Shown in pieces: positions 42,518 to 59,421 of a stretch of DNA of 64,000 bases. This DNA comes from Portulaca oleracea (Eukaryota > Streptophyta > Magnoliopsida > Caryophyllales > Portulacaceae), in contig CM055872.1 in NCBI GenBank assembly GCA_029582165.1, forward strand, positions 3,999,582 through 4,063,581. The letters run 5' to 3'. How positions within the stretch are numbered: the first letter of the stretch is position 1; the number at the start of each line of letters is the position of its first letter. The notes beneath the pieces were generated by a model, which was given only the letters and a program-made list of their open reading frames with translations, was not told where the DNA came from and did no database searches. A program made the position numbers and the translations under genes.

Positions 42518-42716
42518 TGTAATACCCTGAGTATTTTGTTAAAGTGTGGGTTAAAAGGATTGAAATGATTACTTATATCACCAAGGTGTACATTATTTAA
42601 TTTTAAGGTAGATCATCTGTTTGGAAAAAAACTCGTGGTGATTTGTGGAGTTAGTCACCAATCCTTGAAGCAGTTACCGATAATATCCGCGGCTCGGGAG
42701 GGGATAGGGTGTTACA
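42518..42716. mobile_element. Possible short solo LTR
   Basis: About 199 bp bounded by TGTAATACCC and GGGTGTTACA, inverted ends starting TG and ending CA as in many plant LTRs. No target duplication is visible (GTTCT left, GTACC right), so this stays tentative. Confidence 0.4.
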
Positions 42717-43418
42717 GTACCTTTGTCTAAATGTTGGGCGTTGGACAATGGTTTGGTAATGAAAATGTAGAACCTGGAGTTCATTGATCTGAATCAAATT
42801 ACTTTGGTATTGACACCATTTGCACCATTAAAGACAGGTTTTTGCATATAACAAGATTTACGTGGTATAAATAATCCCACGTACTGTGAAATAATCGTCA
42901 AATCATTCAAAGCTGAATCAAGTACGATCAAAAGCATAATTTCTGTAAAGCTACAGTATTTATGAGAACTTAGAGGCATTCTACTACTCACTCATTGTCG
43001 TATCAGTTGTCGAGCGATCAAAAAAGCACTGGGGGATGCGAAGACCAAACAATTCCAACACATTAAGCCTATTGGTTAATCCCAATATTAAGGCAAGTTA
43101 AGCACAACTTACCATTTACCAAAGGGATTATCCACCAAAGCAAGCATGGTTCACACATGAACATCATCAAATACATAAGTCTACTAGCTAGATAGGTTCA
43201 AACTTCAAGTACAACAAGCTAGCTAGGCTGACCTTACCCATCAACCCTAAGCCTTTGTAGTGTTAAGTTAACTAGAGCAGCATCATCACATGTGCTCTTC
43301 AATTACACAGAGTTACTTAGAGTCACAATTTGAACATCATACATGCATAATTAAGGTTTCGAACTCGATTTGGCAACATCCTCAGCTTGAGAGATGTATG
43401 CATGGATTTGGTTTAATT
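42717..43418. other. 3' flank of the TM6-like gene
   Basis: No gene is seen. The 3' UTR of the minus-strand MADS-box gene should occupy the right part. Confidence 0.45.
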
Positions 43419-46400
43419 TCAAGCGAGGCGCAAATCGTGGACATCACCATAGCTAGGTGCCCCACCTCCTCCGAGTCCACCCGGGTGCATGTTGAGGTGG
43501 CAAGCCTGCCGGCTCATAGCATAGAGGTTGGCCGCCGCTGCACCACCGTGATCGGTTGCATAGCAAGGGTCGGTCTCGTAGCCACCTTGGTCCTCATCAG
43601 CTAGGGCAAAGTGAGGGGCTCGGAATCTTCCCTCCTTCAAATTTCAATACCAAAGAAAGAGATTTCAATATGGGTCCTATTTTCACTCCAATTTATTATA
43701 TGCTTCTAGAGCACGTGCTCAAAATATGGTCATCGTTCACTCTTAATAACATAATTGTTCACTCGTACCTACTCGTTGTTCACTCTCAACAATATAATTG
43801 TTCATTCATATCTACTTGAAGCACATGCTCCAGGTGCATGTAATATGTACTATATTTTCACGTGGTTTCGGGAGATTGAAATGCATACAGTATTTTGACA
43901 AATGTTGTTTGTATCAATGCTGGTTTCTAATTTTCTAGAGACCAACAATAGAACTTTTGTGAGAATCACTTGATCAGGTTCAAAATCCTTTGAAGAGAGC
44001 TTTCCTACTTGATACAACCACAACTCCTCGTGTCGGTTTCACTTTCATGTGATCCGAAGAGATGCAAATATAAGCAGTTTTATCTTGATAAACAATATTG
44101 TTTGTATAGAGGTTGATTTCACAAGACCCGCCAAAATAAAAATTTGAGAAAACCGTTTGGGGTAAAAATCATTTGAAGAGACGGACTTCCTGCTCGATAC
44201 GGTGCAATTTAGTGTAGTACTAAGGATAGAAAGGGAGGAGGTTTAGAGATGCTTACGAGCTCCACAAGAAGAGTTGCATGCTTCTCCTCGAGGCTTTTCA
44301 CCTGTACGTATATATGATTACACAGAAATTAGTTTATGAAATCATATCAAGGGTGCTCAACTAGCTTAGATCAATGATATGTTGCGAACCTTCTTTTTGG
44401 TTGTCCCGGTTTGAGTTTTGATCTTATGGACCTGCATTTTCACCACTTCTAAGATTAAGAACACGATAGATTTCGAGTTTTGACAAGATAAATCGGTCAA
44501 GAGGAAACAATTTCTTAATTAAGAGCAGTTAGCAAAACTTGAACATAGTAAAGACATCAATAGAAAAGCTGAGAAACCAAGAATCACGAGAACGTATGCC
44601 AAGCAAGGCCTAGACATGGTATGCATAATATAACAGGAAGAATAATGCAGGAAAGAAGAAGATTTAATTTCTTGATTATTGTCGATTTCTTCTATAATCA
44701 GTCTCTCGACAGACAGTAATATTCATTGAATTGAGGCTACTTATGTCTGAATTTACCAAGACCTTGCATTAGCGACACCCAGTTTAGGAGTGTTGTTATT
44801 GTTGTGTTAGAGTCTGCTTAGGAAGGGGGTAAGGGAGGGTTAATAAGGGTTTTTACCCCTCTTTTTACCACTCAACCATATTTGAATTTGCCTCCTCCTC
44901 TCTTTCTCTCCCATCTATCTCTCTCTACATTTTTTGATTCCGTGAGCGCTTTCCTTCTCAAAGAACTTACTCTTATGAGATCTTATAATTTTAAAAATGG
45001 CTTTCCGAGTAGGGCTAGATCATTTGCCCTTACAAACAATCACTCAATCCCGCTCCCTTACTCTTATGAATTCTTACTCTTATTTTATAATCCATCCCAA
45101 GCAAAACCTTTGTTCCTTCCTAGGAAGCCTAGAAGAGTCGAAACCTATTTTCATCAAGAACTGTTACTAACAAAAGCTAACAAGTTGACACAAAAGAGAT
45201 GACAATTATGGAGACCAAGTAAAAGCACTACTTGTAACACTTGTGAAGTTAAGGCATTACAATATAGATAACCAACTAGCTAACTAAGTAATAGATGATC
45301 AATGGAGAAATCAACAAAACCAAAAGAAACATATATGCATATGATCTATCAAAGCAAAGATGAAGGTTAATTGATACCCTTTGAGTACGGATGGCCTCCA
45401 AGGCTCCCTCCATCTCTTGCTCAAGACCGCACAATTCTCCGAAACTCAGCTCATCCAGATCTCCTCCCATTCTTCGGCTGTTCATTCGTTTTACCAAATC
45501 CCAACAAAAATAAGCACATCGATCACCAAAACTTCACCTTTATAACATAGTTCATTAGTACAATTGCACAAATCAAACTTTAAACACCATCTTCTATAGA
45601 GAAAAACAAGCACTTTTCTCTCTATCCGTCTATGCAAAGAGTCTGTTCTTTTCAACTTATCAAAAGTATGTATCATCAGCGTTCAGATGCACACCAATCA
45701 AAACTTGTCACCACTTGATCATGTTTTTAAGTATTAATCAACACTCATCAAAGTTACTTATGTCACTCATAGGTACTTATGAACAATAATCAAAACTTAA
45801 CCTCATAAGCATAATATGGTTTACACTTGGGCATCTCATTACTAATTCCAAAGCAAAACACATCCACTCCATCATCAAAACAACACATAAATCAAAACTT
45901 GAAACCCATCTCCTAAAAATAAAAAAAAGAAGTCATCTTTAAGTAGCAACCCTTGTAAGTTGTAACCTTATATAACCTCACGAAAAGTTGAGTAATTAAC
46001 ATGGTTTAGACTAAGCTTACTTAATTTCCACTCGATAATTGCTATTGATACCCAACAAGTGCCTCTTGTGCTCTTGCATTTGCTACATCAAAACACCAAA
46101 AATTCACATCAGAAACCCCAAAAAGCAAACCATAATCAAGGGAAAAGTAAAGTAAGTAAAATAACAAAGACCTCATAGTGAGTTGCCCAAAGATCAACAC
46201 CCATATTCTTCTGATACTCATCATACATCTTCTTAACACTGAATTCCCACAAAACCAATTAGGGTTTCATCAAGAACATGAACACCAAACAATCAAGAAT
46301 CAATAAATCAGAGATTAGGGCACATACTCAGCTCCAGGGCTAAGATACTCATAGAGTTTTTCAGTGCAAGAGATCATAATAAGAGAAACCTTAGCATCAC

Positions 46401-46515
46401 ACAAAACAGTGAGTTCTTGTGCCTTTTTCATGATCCCATTTCTTCTTTTGGAGAAGGTGACTTGCCTGTTGGTCCTATTTTCAATCTTCTTAATCTCAAT
46501 TTTGCCTCTCCCCAT
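43419..46515 (-). CDS. TM6: B-class MADS-box transcription factor, TM6/paleoAP3 lineage
   Basis: Seven exons: 46328-46515, 46172-46238, 46021-46082, 45378-45477, 44390-44431, 44257-44301, 43419-43634 (188, 67, 62, 100, 42, 45, 216 bp). All have GT-AG introns and continuous phase, and the first six lengths are typical of AP3-type genes; 239 aa. The MADS domain (1-60) starts [20 protein letters not shown]. The I and K domains include [27 protein letters not shown] and [17 protein letters not shown], close to tomato TM6. The C-terminus has [15 protein letters not shown], a weak PI-type motif ([15 protein letters not shown]) and the paleoAP3 ending [10 protein letters not shown]. By family it binds CArG boxes as a heterodimer with PI and specifies petals and stamens. 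The Met at 46515 is the family start; the frame continues upstream without ATG to a stop at 46605. Confidence 0.92.
44432..45377 (-). other. Intron 4 of the TM6-like gene (946 bp)
   Basis: The longest intron of the gene, GTATCA donor and TGCAG acceptor. The plus-strand reading frame at 44882-45202 inside it has no recognisable domain. No transposon signature is seen. Confidence 0.75.
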
Positions 46516-47124
46516 TGTTTCTTCCTCCTCCTTGATGATCTCTTCCTGCTTCCTCTTCGCCACTTTTGGAGATGTGGGTGTTTCCAAGATTTGATCTTTA
46601 GGTCAGTGGGTGAAATGGGTTGTGTTTGTTTTGGATGAATTTGAGATGGGGAAAAAGAGAGGAGGAAAGAGGTAGTGCTGAAAATGGGGAGGAAGAGGGA
46701 AAGTGGAGGAAGGAGAGTGACAATAAAGAGTTGCTAAAAGGGTGAAAGAGATGCTGGCAGAGAAAATGAAAGAAGGAGGGTTGATCAGAAGATGAGATGC
46801 TTGTGATTTTGACTAATCCTATCTATCTTCACTTGATTTTGACATCACAATTGCTCCAAACTGCTTTGATTTTAACTTTTTGGGAGGGAAGGACTGATGA
46901 ACTGATTACTTGGTAATTCATCAACGCCAATCCTGGGATGGGATGGGATGTTGTAATAATGGGATTGAGGTTGTCTTGGGAAAAGACATGTCTTTGTGTG
47001 TGGGAGTTTGGGATTTCACAAGGAAATATAAATGCAGGAAGATAGGAACAGTATTTATCAATGATTCAATGAACATGTTTTTAGTCAAATTGTTAAGATT
47101 TGTTAGAGCTTAAGCCTGTCAAAT
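46516..47124. other. 5' UTR and promoter region of the TM6-like gene
   Basis: GA-rich on the plus strand (46630-46790), which on the gene's strand is a CT-rich leader. No clear TATA or CArG box could be assigned with confidence. No further gene is seen. Confidence 0.4.
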
Positions 47125-47555
47125 TTAAGGGTAAATTAAATTTATCAAAATTTATCAATTTTTGCTTAAATTTACTAAAAATTATCAAAAAATAACCAAA
47201 GTTAAAAAATAAAAAAATTATTTTTGATATATTAGCATAAATTTGCCAAAAGTTACCGAAATATACCAAAAGTTATACACAATTACCAAAAGTTACTAAA
47301 ATTTAACTTTTACCCAACTGCTTTTTGTTCATGAATTTTACAGGAGGGTTTATAGCCTCATAGGAAATTTATGTTTATCAAAATTTATTAATTTTTGTCT
47401 AAATTTACAAAAATTTATTAAAATTTATCAAAAACTATTAAAGTTTAAAATAAAAAAAATTAATTTTGATATATAAGTGTAAATTTGTTAAAATTACGAA
47501 AATTTACCAAAAATTACTAAATTTTAATTTTTACCCAACTACTTTTTACCGATAA
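47125..47555. repeat. Two tandem units of about 240 bp, very AT-rich
   Basis: Unit 1 (about 47125-47327) and unit 2 (about 47372-47552) share ordered blocks: TATCAAAATTTATYAATTTT, AAATTTACYAAAA, TTTTGATATAT, TTACCAAAA and TTTTTACCCAACT. Direct duplication, origin unknown. Confidence 0.65.
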
Positions 47556-47687
47556 ATTTGACACACCCTAAAAGGGTTATATTTGGTAAACATTTGTTGA
47601 TGTTTAATTGTTTGCTATTGTCTATTTGGAATAAGTTTGTTTGACAAGGTTAATTGTTTCTGAAAAGTATTTGTTGAAATTTCATTG

Positions 47688-48000
47688 GGAAATTGGATTC
47701 TAATAATATGAACTTTTGGTCATATAAGGCTTAATAATACGAACTTTTGATTTGGTGATTAATAATACGAACTTTGACCCCCTGCAGCCCCCAATAGTAC
47801 GCCACCAAGTTAAATTGGACTTAACTCGATGGCGGTCTGACGTGGCGGCGGAGGCATGCGCCTGGTTGTTTTGACTTTGCCACGTCATCCACGTTGATTT
47901 AAAAAAATAATACGAAATTTTACCTATGTTGCTCTGAATAATACGGACTTTTACCTATATTGTTCTGAATATATGAACTTTTAACCTTTGAAATATTCCC
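47688..48000. mobile_element. Partial TIR element of the AAATTGGATTC family
   Basis: The left end GGGAAATTGGATTCTAATAA matches the intact element at 49767. It is followed by GAACTTTTGATTTGG and AATACGCCACC-like blocks. No matching inverted right end was found, so it is probably truncated. Confidence 0.5.
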
Positions 48001-48898
48001 TCTCCTTCCCCTCGAACCATTTCATAGTTATATCTCTCGATCTTTTAAGATGGTCATGTCAATCTTCTTTTGTTTGTTTGGTTTTGGGTTTGAAGGAACC
48101 CATAAGGGCAAGTGGGTAGGGATAGAAAGCTTATCAATAATTGTATTGGACAGAAATTCAAGAAATGTTGAAAAGATAAATGAAGCATTGATAGGTAAGA
48201 ATAACAAAGACTCATATGAAACAATAAAAGGTTACTCAAGAGTCAACTGATCAAAACATACTAATAAAAATAAGGATATCCTAAAAATAATGAAGACTGT
48301 CGCTAAAAAAACTCAATTAAGTTTGCCCATACTTTCTTTTCCCTCTATATCTTTTGAAGACTCTTTAATATTATCACCCTATTTCTCCTTACCTTATCGT
48401 TTGAATTAATTCTTTCATTTCATATTATTTGCTAGTTATTTAACTTTTATGATATCCAATATTTTTATTAATAATCGTAATATTATTATGCTAAAATACT
48501 ATATCGGTTATAAATAATAATGATAACAAATTTATATAATAAATTATTATCAAGAAATTAATAGTTAAATTTCTCAAAATTTAAGTAGATAAATTTGAGG
48601 ACAAATAAGAGTGATGTATCAAGGTCATGTTTGTGTTAACTTAGCCATGTGTGCCTAATAATGAACCCATTTGCACAGGACAAGTTTCCCATCCTACATT
48701 AATTGGCTTTCCCATCCTACATTAAGCAGCCCAACTCAACAAGGCAAACGTGTTGTCCGTTTCACCAAACACTATTTTGTCATAATCATAATGTACTTTA
48801 AAATAAGATTTGCATCGCCAAATTTATTCCAAATTTATTATTCTTGTTAATAAACATGACGTATGGTTTCTTTGCCTTTACAAATTTGTCAAATTATA
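48001..48898. other. Intergenic, no supported gene
   Basis: Only short frames. No RNA gene or repeat structure was recognised. Confidence 0.4.
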
Positions 48899-49270
48899 CT
48901 CCCTCCTTCCCATATTATTTGTCTCTCAAGACATAATTTACAAAACCAAGAAAACTTTCAATTTACATTAATTTGCATTATTGGAAATGAGAAAATTGTG
49001 AATAAAATGGTGAATAATAAAGAAAAATGTTGAATAAAAGAGAAAAGTTGAAGAAAATGAAGTATATATATAATAAGGTTAATTTGATAAATTAGTAATT
49101 AATGTGTTATTAGAATTGTAAGATGACAGATATTATAAGAAAAAAGAAAGTTAGTTAAAGTAACCGATAATATGGGAAGGGGAGAGTAACTCATATTATT
49201 ATTTTGCAGGATTAGTGGACAATAATAATATTTAAAAGAAATACATTGAAAATTGTGAAATGGAAGGAGC
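48899..49270. mobile_element. Degenerate Stowaway-like MITE
   Basis: Starts CTCCCTCCTTCCCATATTAT; a weak inverted end (GAAATGGAAGGAG) lies near 49270. Non-coding. Confidence 0.4.
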
Positions 49271-49766
49271 ACAATTACTGGTGATGGAAAAGACAAATAA
49301 TTAGGGGGAAAACATAACATTTGGTTGTTAGAGTTTTATATGAAACTTGATCAATTTTTTCAGTTAACAAAACTTTCTTATTTTTGGACATTTTGTGGAA
49401 AGGAAAATTTTCTAGTGGACCCTCATTGTTTTCTTATGTCAAGTAGGAAACAATTTTTCATGGAGTGTGGGAAAACTTTTATTTCTTCTTACCATATATA
49501 TCGAGAAAGGAAACTAGCTATTTTATAATTATTGTCAAAAAAGTATTTTATAATTAAAATTTTCAAGATATCTATAACTATTTTATAAAATAAATAAATA
49601 AATAAATAAGAGTAGTTTTAAGATTTCAAAAAAAATTCCTACAAATTTTCACATAATTTCAAATGTAAATCAAATACGATAAAATATTTTTTTTCAACAA
49701 AACTTTTTCTATGAAAAACTTCTTGAAAGAGAACTTTTCCATGAAATATTTCCTAAGGAAAAAATC
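49271..49766. other. Intergenic, no supported gene
   Basis: AT-rich, with a short (AAAT)n run near 49588-49608. Confidence 0.4.
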
Positions 49767-50552
49767 AAGGGAAATTGGATTCTAATAATATGAACTTTTA
49801 GTAGTATAATAACATGTCTGAACTTTCGATTTGGTTCTTAATAATACGAACTTTCACCCTTTCGCCTACAAGAATACGCCACCGAAGCAAGACTGCTCGA
49901 CTTGTTTGTAAAACGACATACGGCGACGCGTGCTTCCTGATGTTTGACTCTGCCAGCTCAGCGTTTGACTTAAAAAAACGCCACGTCACTCTCTCTCTTT
50001 CTCTCTCCGTTGCAGATGGATTTCCAGCCTCCCCCCAAACTTCTTCTTCTTCCTCCTTCTTCTTCCTTCTTCCATCATCACCCTCATCCATCTGCACCAC
50101 TACAAAACTTTCAAACCACCATTACTACCACCACACCACCATCGCAGCCACCAAAAAACCACCCAACCACCTTCACTTCCACCACCATCCGCCCCAAAAA
50201 AACCACCCACAAAAATTTGACATACCCAGAAAACCTAAACTCGAGATTAATCCGGAACAACCCCCAATTCGATAAACAACCATAGTAAAAACAGCCCAAA
50301 ATTAACAAAATCCCACAAAAATTCTGAGAAGATTTGAACAAATTTGAACAAGATTCCTTGATTCTGAGAAGGATTATCGCCACAAATTCAGCAGAATCAA
50401 GCTGTAATCGCCCCAGCTTGACTGAAGCCCAGAGAGTGAAGGATTGAATCACAACAACAATGAACCCTAATTCAACCGGATTCCTAGCTTCTGAACTCAA
50501 ATTTTCCGTCACTTCAGCAGAATCAAGCTTTACCCAACCCCGGTTTCCATCA

Positions 50553-50694
50553 CAGACCGAACTCGAGGTTGCCGCCGGGGAGGGCGAAGGTGAAGTGGCC
50601 GACGGCGACCCAACAAGACTTTTCTGCCGTTGAGAAGGAACACCACCACTGCAACTTTAGGGGCCGGCTTGGTCGCCGGCGTCGGAATCTCCAT
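50553..50694 (-). pseudogene. Captured Nudix hydrolase (NUDT1-like) fragment
   Basis: Minus-strand translation gives MEIPTPATKPAPKVAVVVFL, then LNGRKVLLGRRR. After a frame shift it continues HFTFALPGGNLEFG and then a stop. This is the first beta-strand and the start of the Nudix box (GGxLEFG) of NUDT1-type hydrolases, which remove oxidised nucleotides. The rest of the Nudix box (the REUXEE part) is missing, so no enzyme can be made. Confidence 0.75.
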
Positions 50695-50921
50695 TTGTGC
50701 GCCGCTGCTAATCATTTCGCTCATTTCTCTTCGTCGGATTGTATTTGTGTATGGTTCTGGATTGGGGTTTAAATTAGGGGGTTTATGAAGGCGGGGAAAC
50801 AGGGGTAGGGTAAAGGGGGTTTTGAATCTTGAGAGATGGATGAGGGTGATGATGGAAGAAGAAGGAAGAAGGAGGAAGAAGAAAAAGTTGGGGAAGGGGG
50901 GAGGCTGGAAATCAATCTGCA

Positions 50922-50925
<4 letters not shown>

Positions 50926-50953
<28 letters not shown>
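50926..50953. repeat. (GA)n microsatellite in the right arm of the Pack-type element
   Basis: About 14 GA units. Its inverse partner in the left arm is the CTCTCTCTTTCTCTC tract near 49987-50005. Confidence 0.85.
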
Positions 50954-50957
<4 letters not shown>

Positions 50958-51158
50958 ATGTGGACAAATATTGCTGATTGGGCAAGTCAAAGTTGACTAA
51001 ATTCATCTCCTCCAATGGGGCCACCGAGAGTTAAGTAAATCTTAACTCAAATGACGTGTTATTAGAGCAAGTAGGCCAAAGTTAATATTATTAAGACCAA
51101 ATCGAAAGTCAGACATGTTCTTATATCACAAAGTTCGTATTATTAGAATCCAATTTCC

Positions 51159-52172
51159 CACCTACTATAAATAAGATTGATAAATAGTGATAAAGGATGG
51201 CAGACTGGCAGTGGGTTCTAGACACACCAAGATCCATTGGATTCGCTCCATTTAGGTGAGTTTGAGTCCATTATTTTTAGTCCTGACGAATATGAGGCGA
51301 GTCTAGGTCTACCAAAAAAATTGGGGGGTCTAGTTCCGGGTCAGCTTGGACTCTTGGGTCCAGCCAAGGGACCCATAATATATATAAGAGTATGATGTGA
51401 AAAGTTAGATTTTAAATTTTGAATAATCATGATCTTGTTTTTGTTTCTTTTTTTTTTCTTTTGCATTTCATATTTGATACAGTACTCGACGTTTGTAATA
51501 TTTTCATCTTTGACTCTCTTCGTACATTAAACTTAGTAGTGAGTAGATCATGGTGTGTCTAGTACTCTAGTTATATGTGTTGAAGACAATTGTATGTAGA
51601 CAAAATTGTTGGTTTCATACGGGTGTACAAATAGAAATTAACTCGGAAAATTAGTAAAATCGATAAAAAAAAATAGATTAAAAATATTAGACCTATAAAG
51701 GACCAGCTAAGGACCCATGAACGAGTGAATCCAACAGATCTAGGCCTGGTAATCTAAACCCGATGCAAGTGGAATGATTTGAGTCCAAAATTATTTGACG
51801 AGTCTAGATATATGAATCCAGCTGGATCTACTCCAAACCCGCCCCATTGTGAACCCTAATAGTGATGGGTAGATAGAAGTGAGGGATTAGATGGATATCT
51901 AAGTAGTAGCAAAGCAGGCCCCCACAATGATAATTAAATGCCATTGCCAACAAGTTTCTGCCTCCATTAATAAGGGTTGTTGGAGGTTGTTATGGCAATT
52001 TTCATTAGAAAAGAGCTGTAAAAATTAATTGAAAGCTTCATTTATTCAAACACTTTCCTCTTCCTCATTCTGGGTAAACTTCTACATATCCCCTAATACT
52101 ATCACACACCACCATTGTTTAGCCCTTCAAAACTCTTCTTGTTCATCACTGATAGATATATACACCTCATTA
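51159..52172. other. Promoter region of the ALDH gene
   Basis: About 1 kb without a supported gene. The last about 150 bases should be 5' UTR. An open frame runs into the ALDH start from 52029 but adds residues not found in the family. Confidence 0.45.
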
Positions 52173-57603
<5,431 letters not shown>

Positions 57604-58258
57604 TGGATATGTGTATTGGAGGTTCTCCATCAAAACATACCATCGATATTGATTTGTAATAAGTGTTTTTGGTGGTGTTGTATCCTTAATTATGCTCGTA
57701 TTTGGTCATGAATCATGACTCTGATTTGGGATACAAATATCAAAGGTTGGTATACAACTATTATGAGCATAGTTTTTTTTAGTTTGATCAAACAAAATTG
57801 ATGCATAGTTTAAAACTCTGATTGAATGATTTAGACCCATTTCTGAATCTAACATCTAAAACAGGCACATTCAAAAATAGAAGTTATATGTAAATGAACC
57901 CAACCAAACTAAAGCCAACTCACATTTCTTGCAAAGAGTTGCTTTTGTAATGTAGCTAAGTAGCTTATTGAACAAATTAGCTCGAAATTAACCAAATCAA
58001 ACCAAATGTCAAGTGACGTAAAATAACATTAAACTTAGCTCTAATCCATATCTGAATCGAGCAACTTGTTTTAACGATCACCATATTCAGTTGGATATGT
58101 TAGAGAGTATAAAATCATCATTAGACTTTCAACCATCAACTTAAACTTTTAGTTGAGATGACTCTACTGTAGAGTTACATATCAACTTAAATTTTTAGTT
58201 GAGATGATTTTACATAATATTAGAGCCACACTGGACAAAAGGTTCCAACATCCTCCAT
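57604..58258. other. 3' flank of the ALDH gene
   Basis: 3' UTR and spacer. No further gene is recognised. Confidence 0.45.
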
Positions 58259-58811
58259 ACTTATTTAATAGGAAAATTGGAATCTAATAAATCAAAATTT
58301 ATGTCCATTTTGATCTAACAAACCAAATTTAACTTTTTTTTAATAGCAAACTGTACTTAACATAATATTTTTCTTAGGAAACCTCCACCAATTTCCGGTT
58401 ACTAAAAAAATGACATGAAGGTTTTTTGTTGATGTGGAGTGTTTTATAGGCAAAAAATAAAGGGAAAATGAAGATGACTTCCTCTTCCTTTTCTCCTTGT
58501 CAAGCTTGGTTCTGAGCCTCACATTTTCTTCATCCATACGCTCAAAGTTCTGACTCTCATCCCTCATTCTCTTTAATTCATTTCCTATTCTTGTCACTTC
58601 AGACAACAGCTGCTCAAGTCTTTCTTCCAACACATTGTTCATTTCAATTAGGTTTATTTCAATCAACAAAAAAACATCCATGTCATTTTTGGTGGGGGTT
58701 CACTAAGAAAAATATTATGTTAAGTACCGTTTGCCATTAACAAAAAATTAAATTTGATTTGTTAGATTAAAATGGACATAAAATTTGGTTTATTAGATTC
58801 CAATTTTCCTA
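58259..58811. mobile_element. TIR element of the AAATTGGAATC family with a short ORF
   Basis: Left AGGAAAATTGGAATCTAATA and right TATTAGATTCCAATTTTCCT are inverted, with matching arms of about 110 bp (ATTTATGTCCATTTTGATCT / AAAATGGACATAAAATTTGG and on to AACATAATATTTTTCTTAG). A minus-strand frame at 58340-58681 lies in the middle. Confidence 0.7.
58340..58681 (-). CDS. Coiled-coil ORF inside a TIR element, unrecognised
   Basis: An ATG-started frame of 113 aa. About residues 15-70 form a charged heptad-like coiled coil (LEERLEQLLSEVTRIGNELK, then ENVRLRTKLDKEKRKRK); the rest reads into the inverted repeat arm. It may be a captured gene fragment or the tail of a transposon protein. I do not recognise it, and expression is unproven. 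Confidence 0.3.
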   Translation of the reverse strand: MDVFLLIEINLIEMNNVLEERLEQLLSEVTRIGNELKRMRDESQNFERMDEENVRLRTKLDKEKRKRKSSSFSLYFLPIKHSTSTKNLHVIFLVTGNWWRFPKKNIMLSTVCY

Positions 58812-58989
58812 TTGAATAAGCCTAAGTTTGTCCAAATTGGTAAGTATTAAAATTTAGACAATAAGCCTAATTTTCTTGACGGCCCTACAAGAGTAATATA
58901 ACCCAATCACGTGTAACGTCGTCCCTACGCAACCAAACAACCAATGAACCAACAACCCAACTGGGTCAAAAAGTAAACAATCAATCCAT

Positions 58990-59421
58990 ATGTATCCGCC
59001 ATTAATACTCAATCTCCATCTTCCCACCAAATTCATCCCCTCAAACTCAAACCCAGATGGGTTTTCCCCCTTTCCCATGTTAAATCTCACCCCATTCAGA
59101 CTCACCCGCTTCAATCTCAAATATTGTCATCCCCAGAAAATCATCCTCCACCATCGTAAACTTCTCCAGGTAAAGCCCGTCTTGTTTCCGCCCATGGCTG
59201 ACCGTGAAGGGGCGGTTTCCGGCAAGACAGACTCGCAATCGCCGCCGCCGCCGGAGAAGAATCCGGCCAAGGAATTGCCGCCGCCGCCGGAGAAGCCTGA
59301 GCCCGGCGACTGTTGCGGCAGCGGATGCGTAAGGTGCGTTTGGGATGTTTATTATGAGGAGCTTGAGGCTTATAATCAGGCTGTTAAACAACTCGATTCT
59401 CAATCTAAATCTCCATCTTGA
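58990..59421 (+). CDS. Oxidoreductase-like domain protein (OXLD1-type), organelle-targeted
   Basis: Single exon, up to 143 aa. The C-terminal half has the oxidoreductase-like domain (Pfam family Oxidored-like) with its cysteine signature GDCCGSGCVRCVWDVYYEEL, preceded by a Pro-rich linker (PPPPEKNPAKELPPPPEKPE). Members of this family are small, poorly understood proteins; animal OXLD1 is mitochondrial. The first about 68 residues lack acidic residues apart from one Asp and are rich in Leu, Pro, Lys, Arg and His, as in a mitochondrial or plastid presequence. Possible starts are 58990, 59077 (MLNLTPFRLTRF, a good presequence) and 59194 (MADREG). I kept the longest frame; 59077 may be the true one. 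Convergent with the PMT gene. Confidence 0.8.
   Translation: MYPPLILNLHLPTKFIPSNSNPDGFSPFPMLNLTPFRLTRFNLKYCHPQKIILHHRKLLQVKPVLFPPMADREGAVSGKTDSQSPPPPEKNPAKELPPPPEKPEPGDCCGSGCVRCVWDVYYEELEAYNQAVKQLDSQSKSPS

Larger units (their letters stand above)
49767..51158. mobile_element. Pack-type TIR element carrying a Nudix hydrolase fragment
   Basis: GGGAAATTGGATTCTAATAA at the left and TTATTAGAATCCAATTTCCC at the right are perfect inverted ends. Inverted similarity continues for about 330 bp on each side, up to matching CAGATKGATTTCCAGCCTCC blocks (50013 and, inverted, near 50922). No transposase. The interior contains a piece of a host Nudix gene (50553-50694). This is the layout of Pack-MULE-type elements. 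I could not identify the target duplication. Confidence 0.7.

Noticed and set aside
42518..42716. Firm call of a solo LTR
   Set aside because: TG...CA ends fit, but no 5-bp target duplication is visible, so it is listed with low confidence only.
46516..46587. A 24-residue N-terminal extension ([13 protein letters not shown]) of the TM6-like protein
   Set aside because: The codon at 46587 is TTG, not ATG, and an in-frame stop lies at 46603-46605 with no ATG between. The family start MGRGK at 46515 gives the canonical 188-bp first exon.
50010..51024. Proline/phenylalanine-rich host proteins in 49.8-51.0 kb
   Set aside because: They lie within the inverted arms of a TIR element. Only the short Nudix piece has recognisable homology, and it is frame-shifted.
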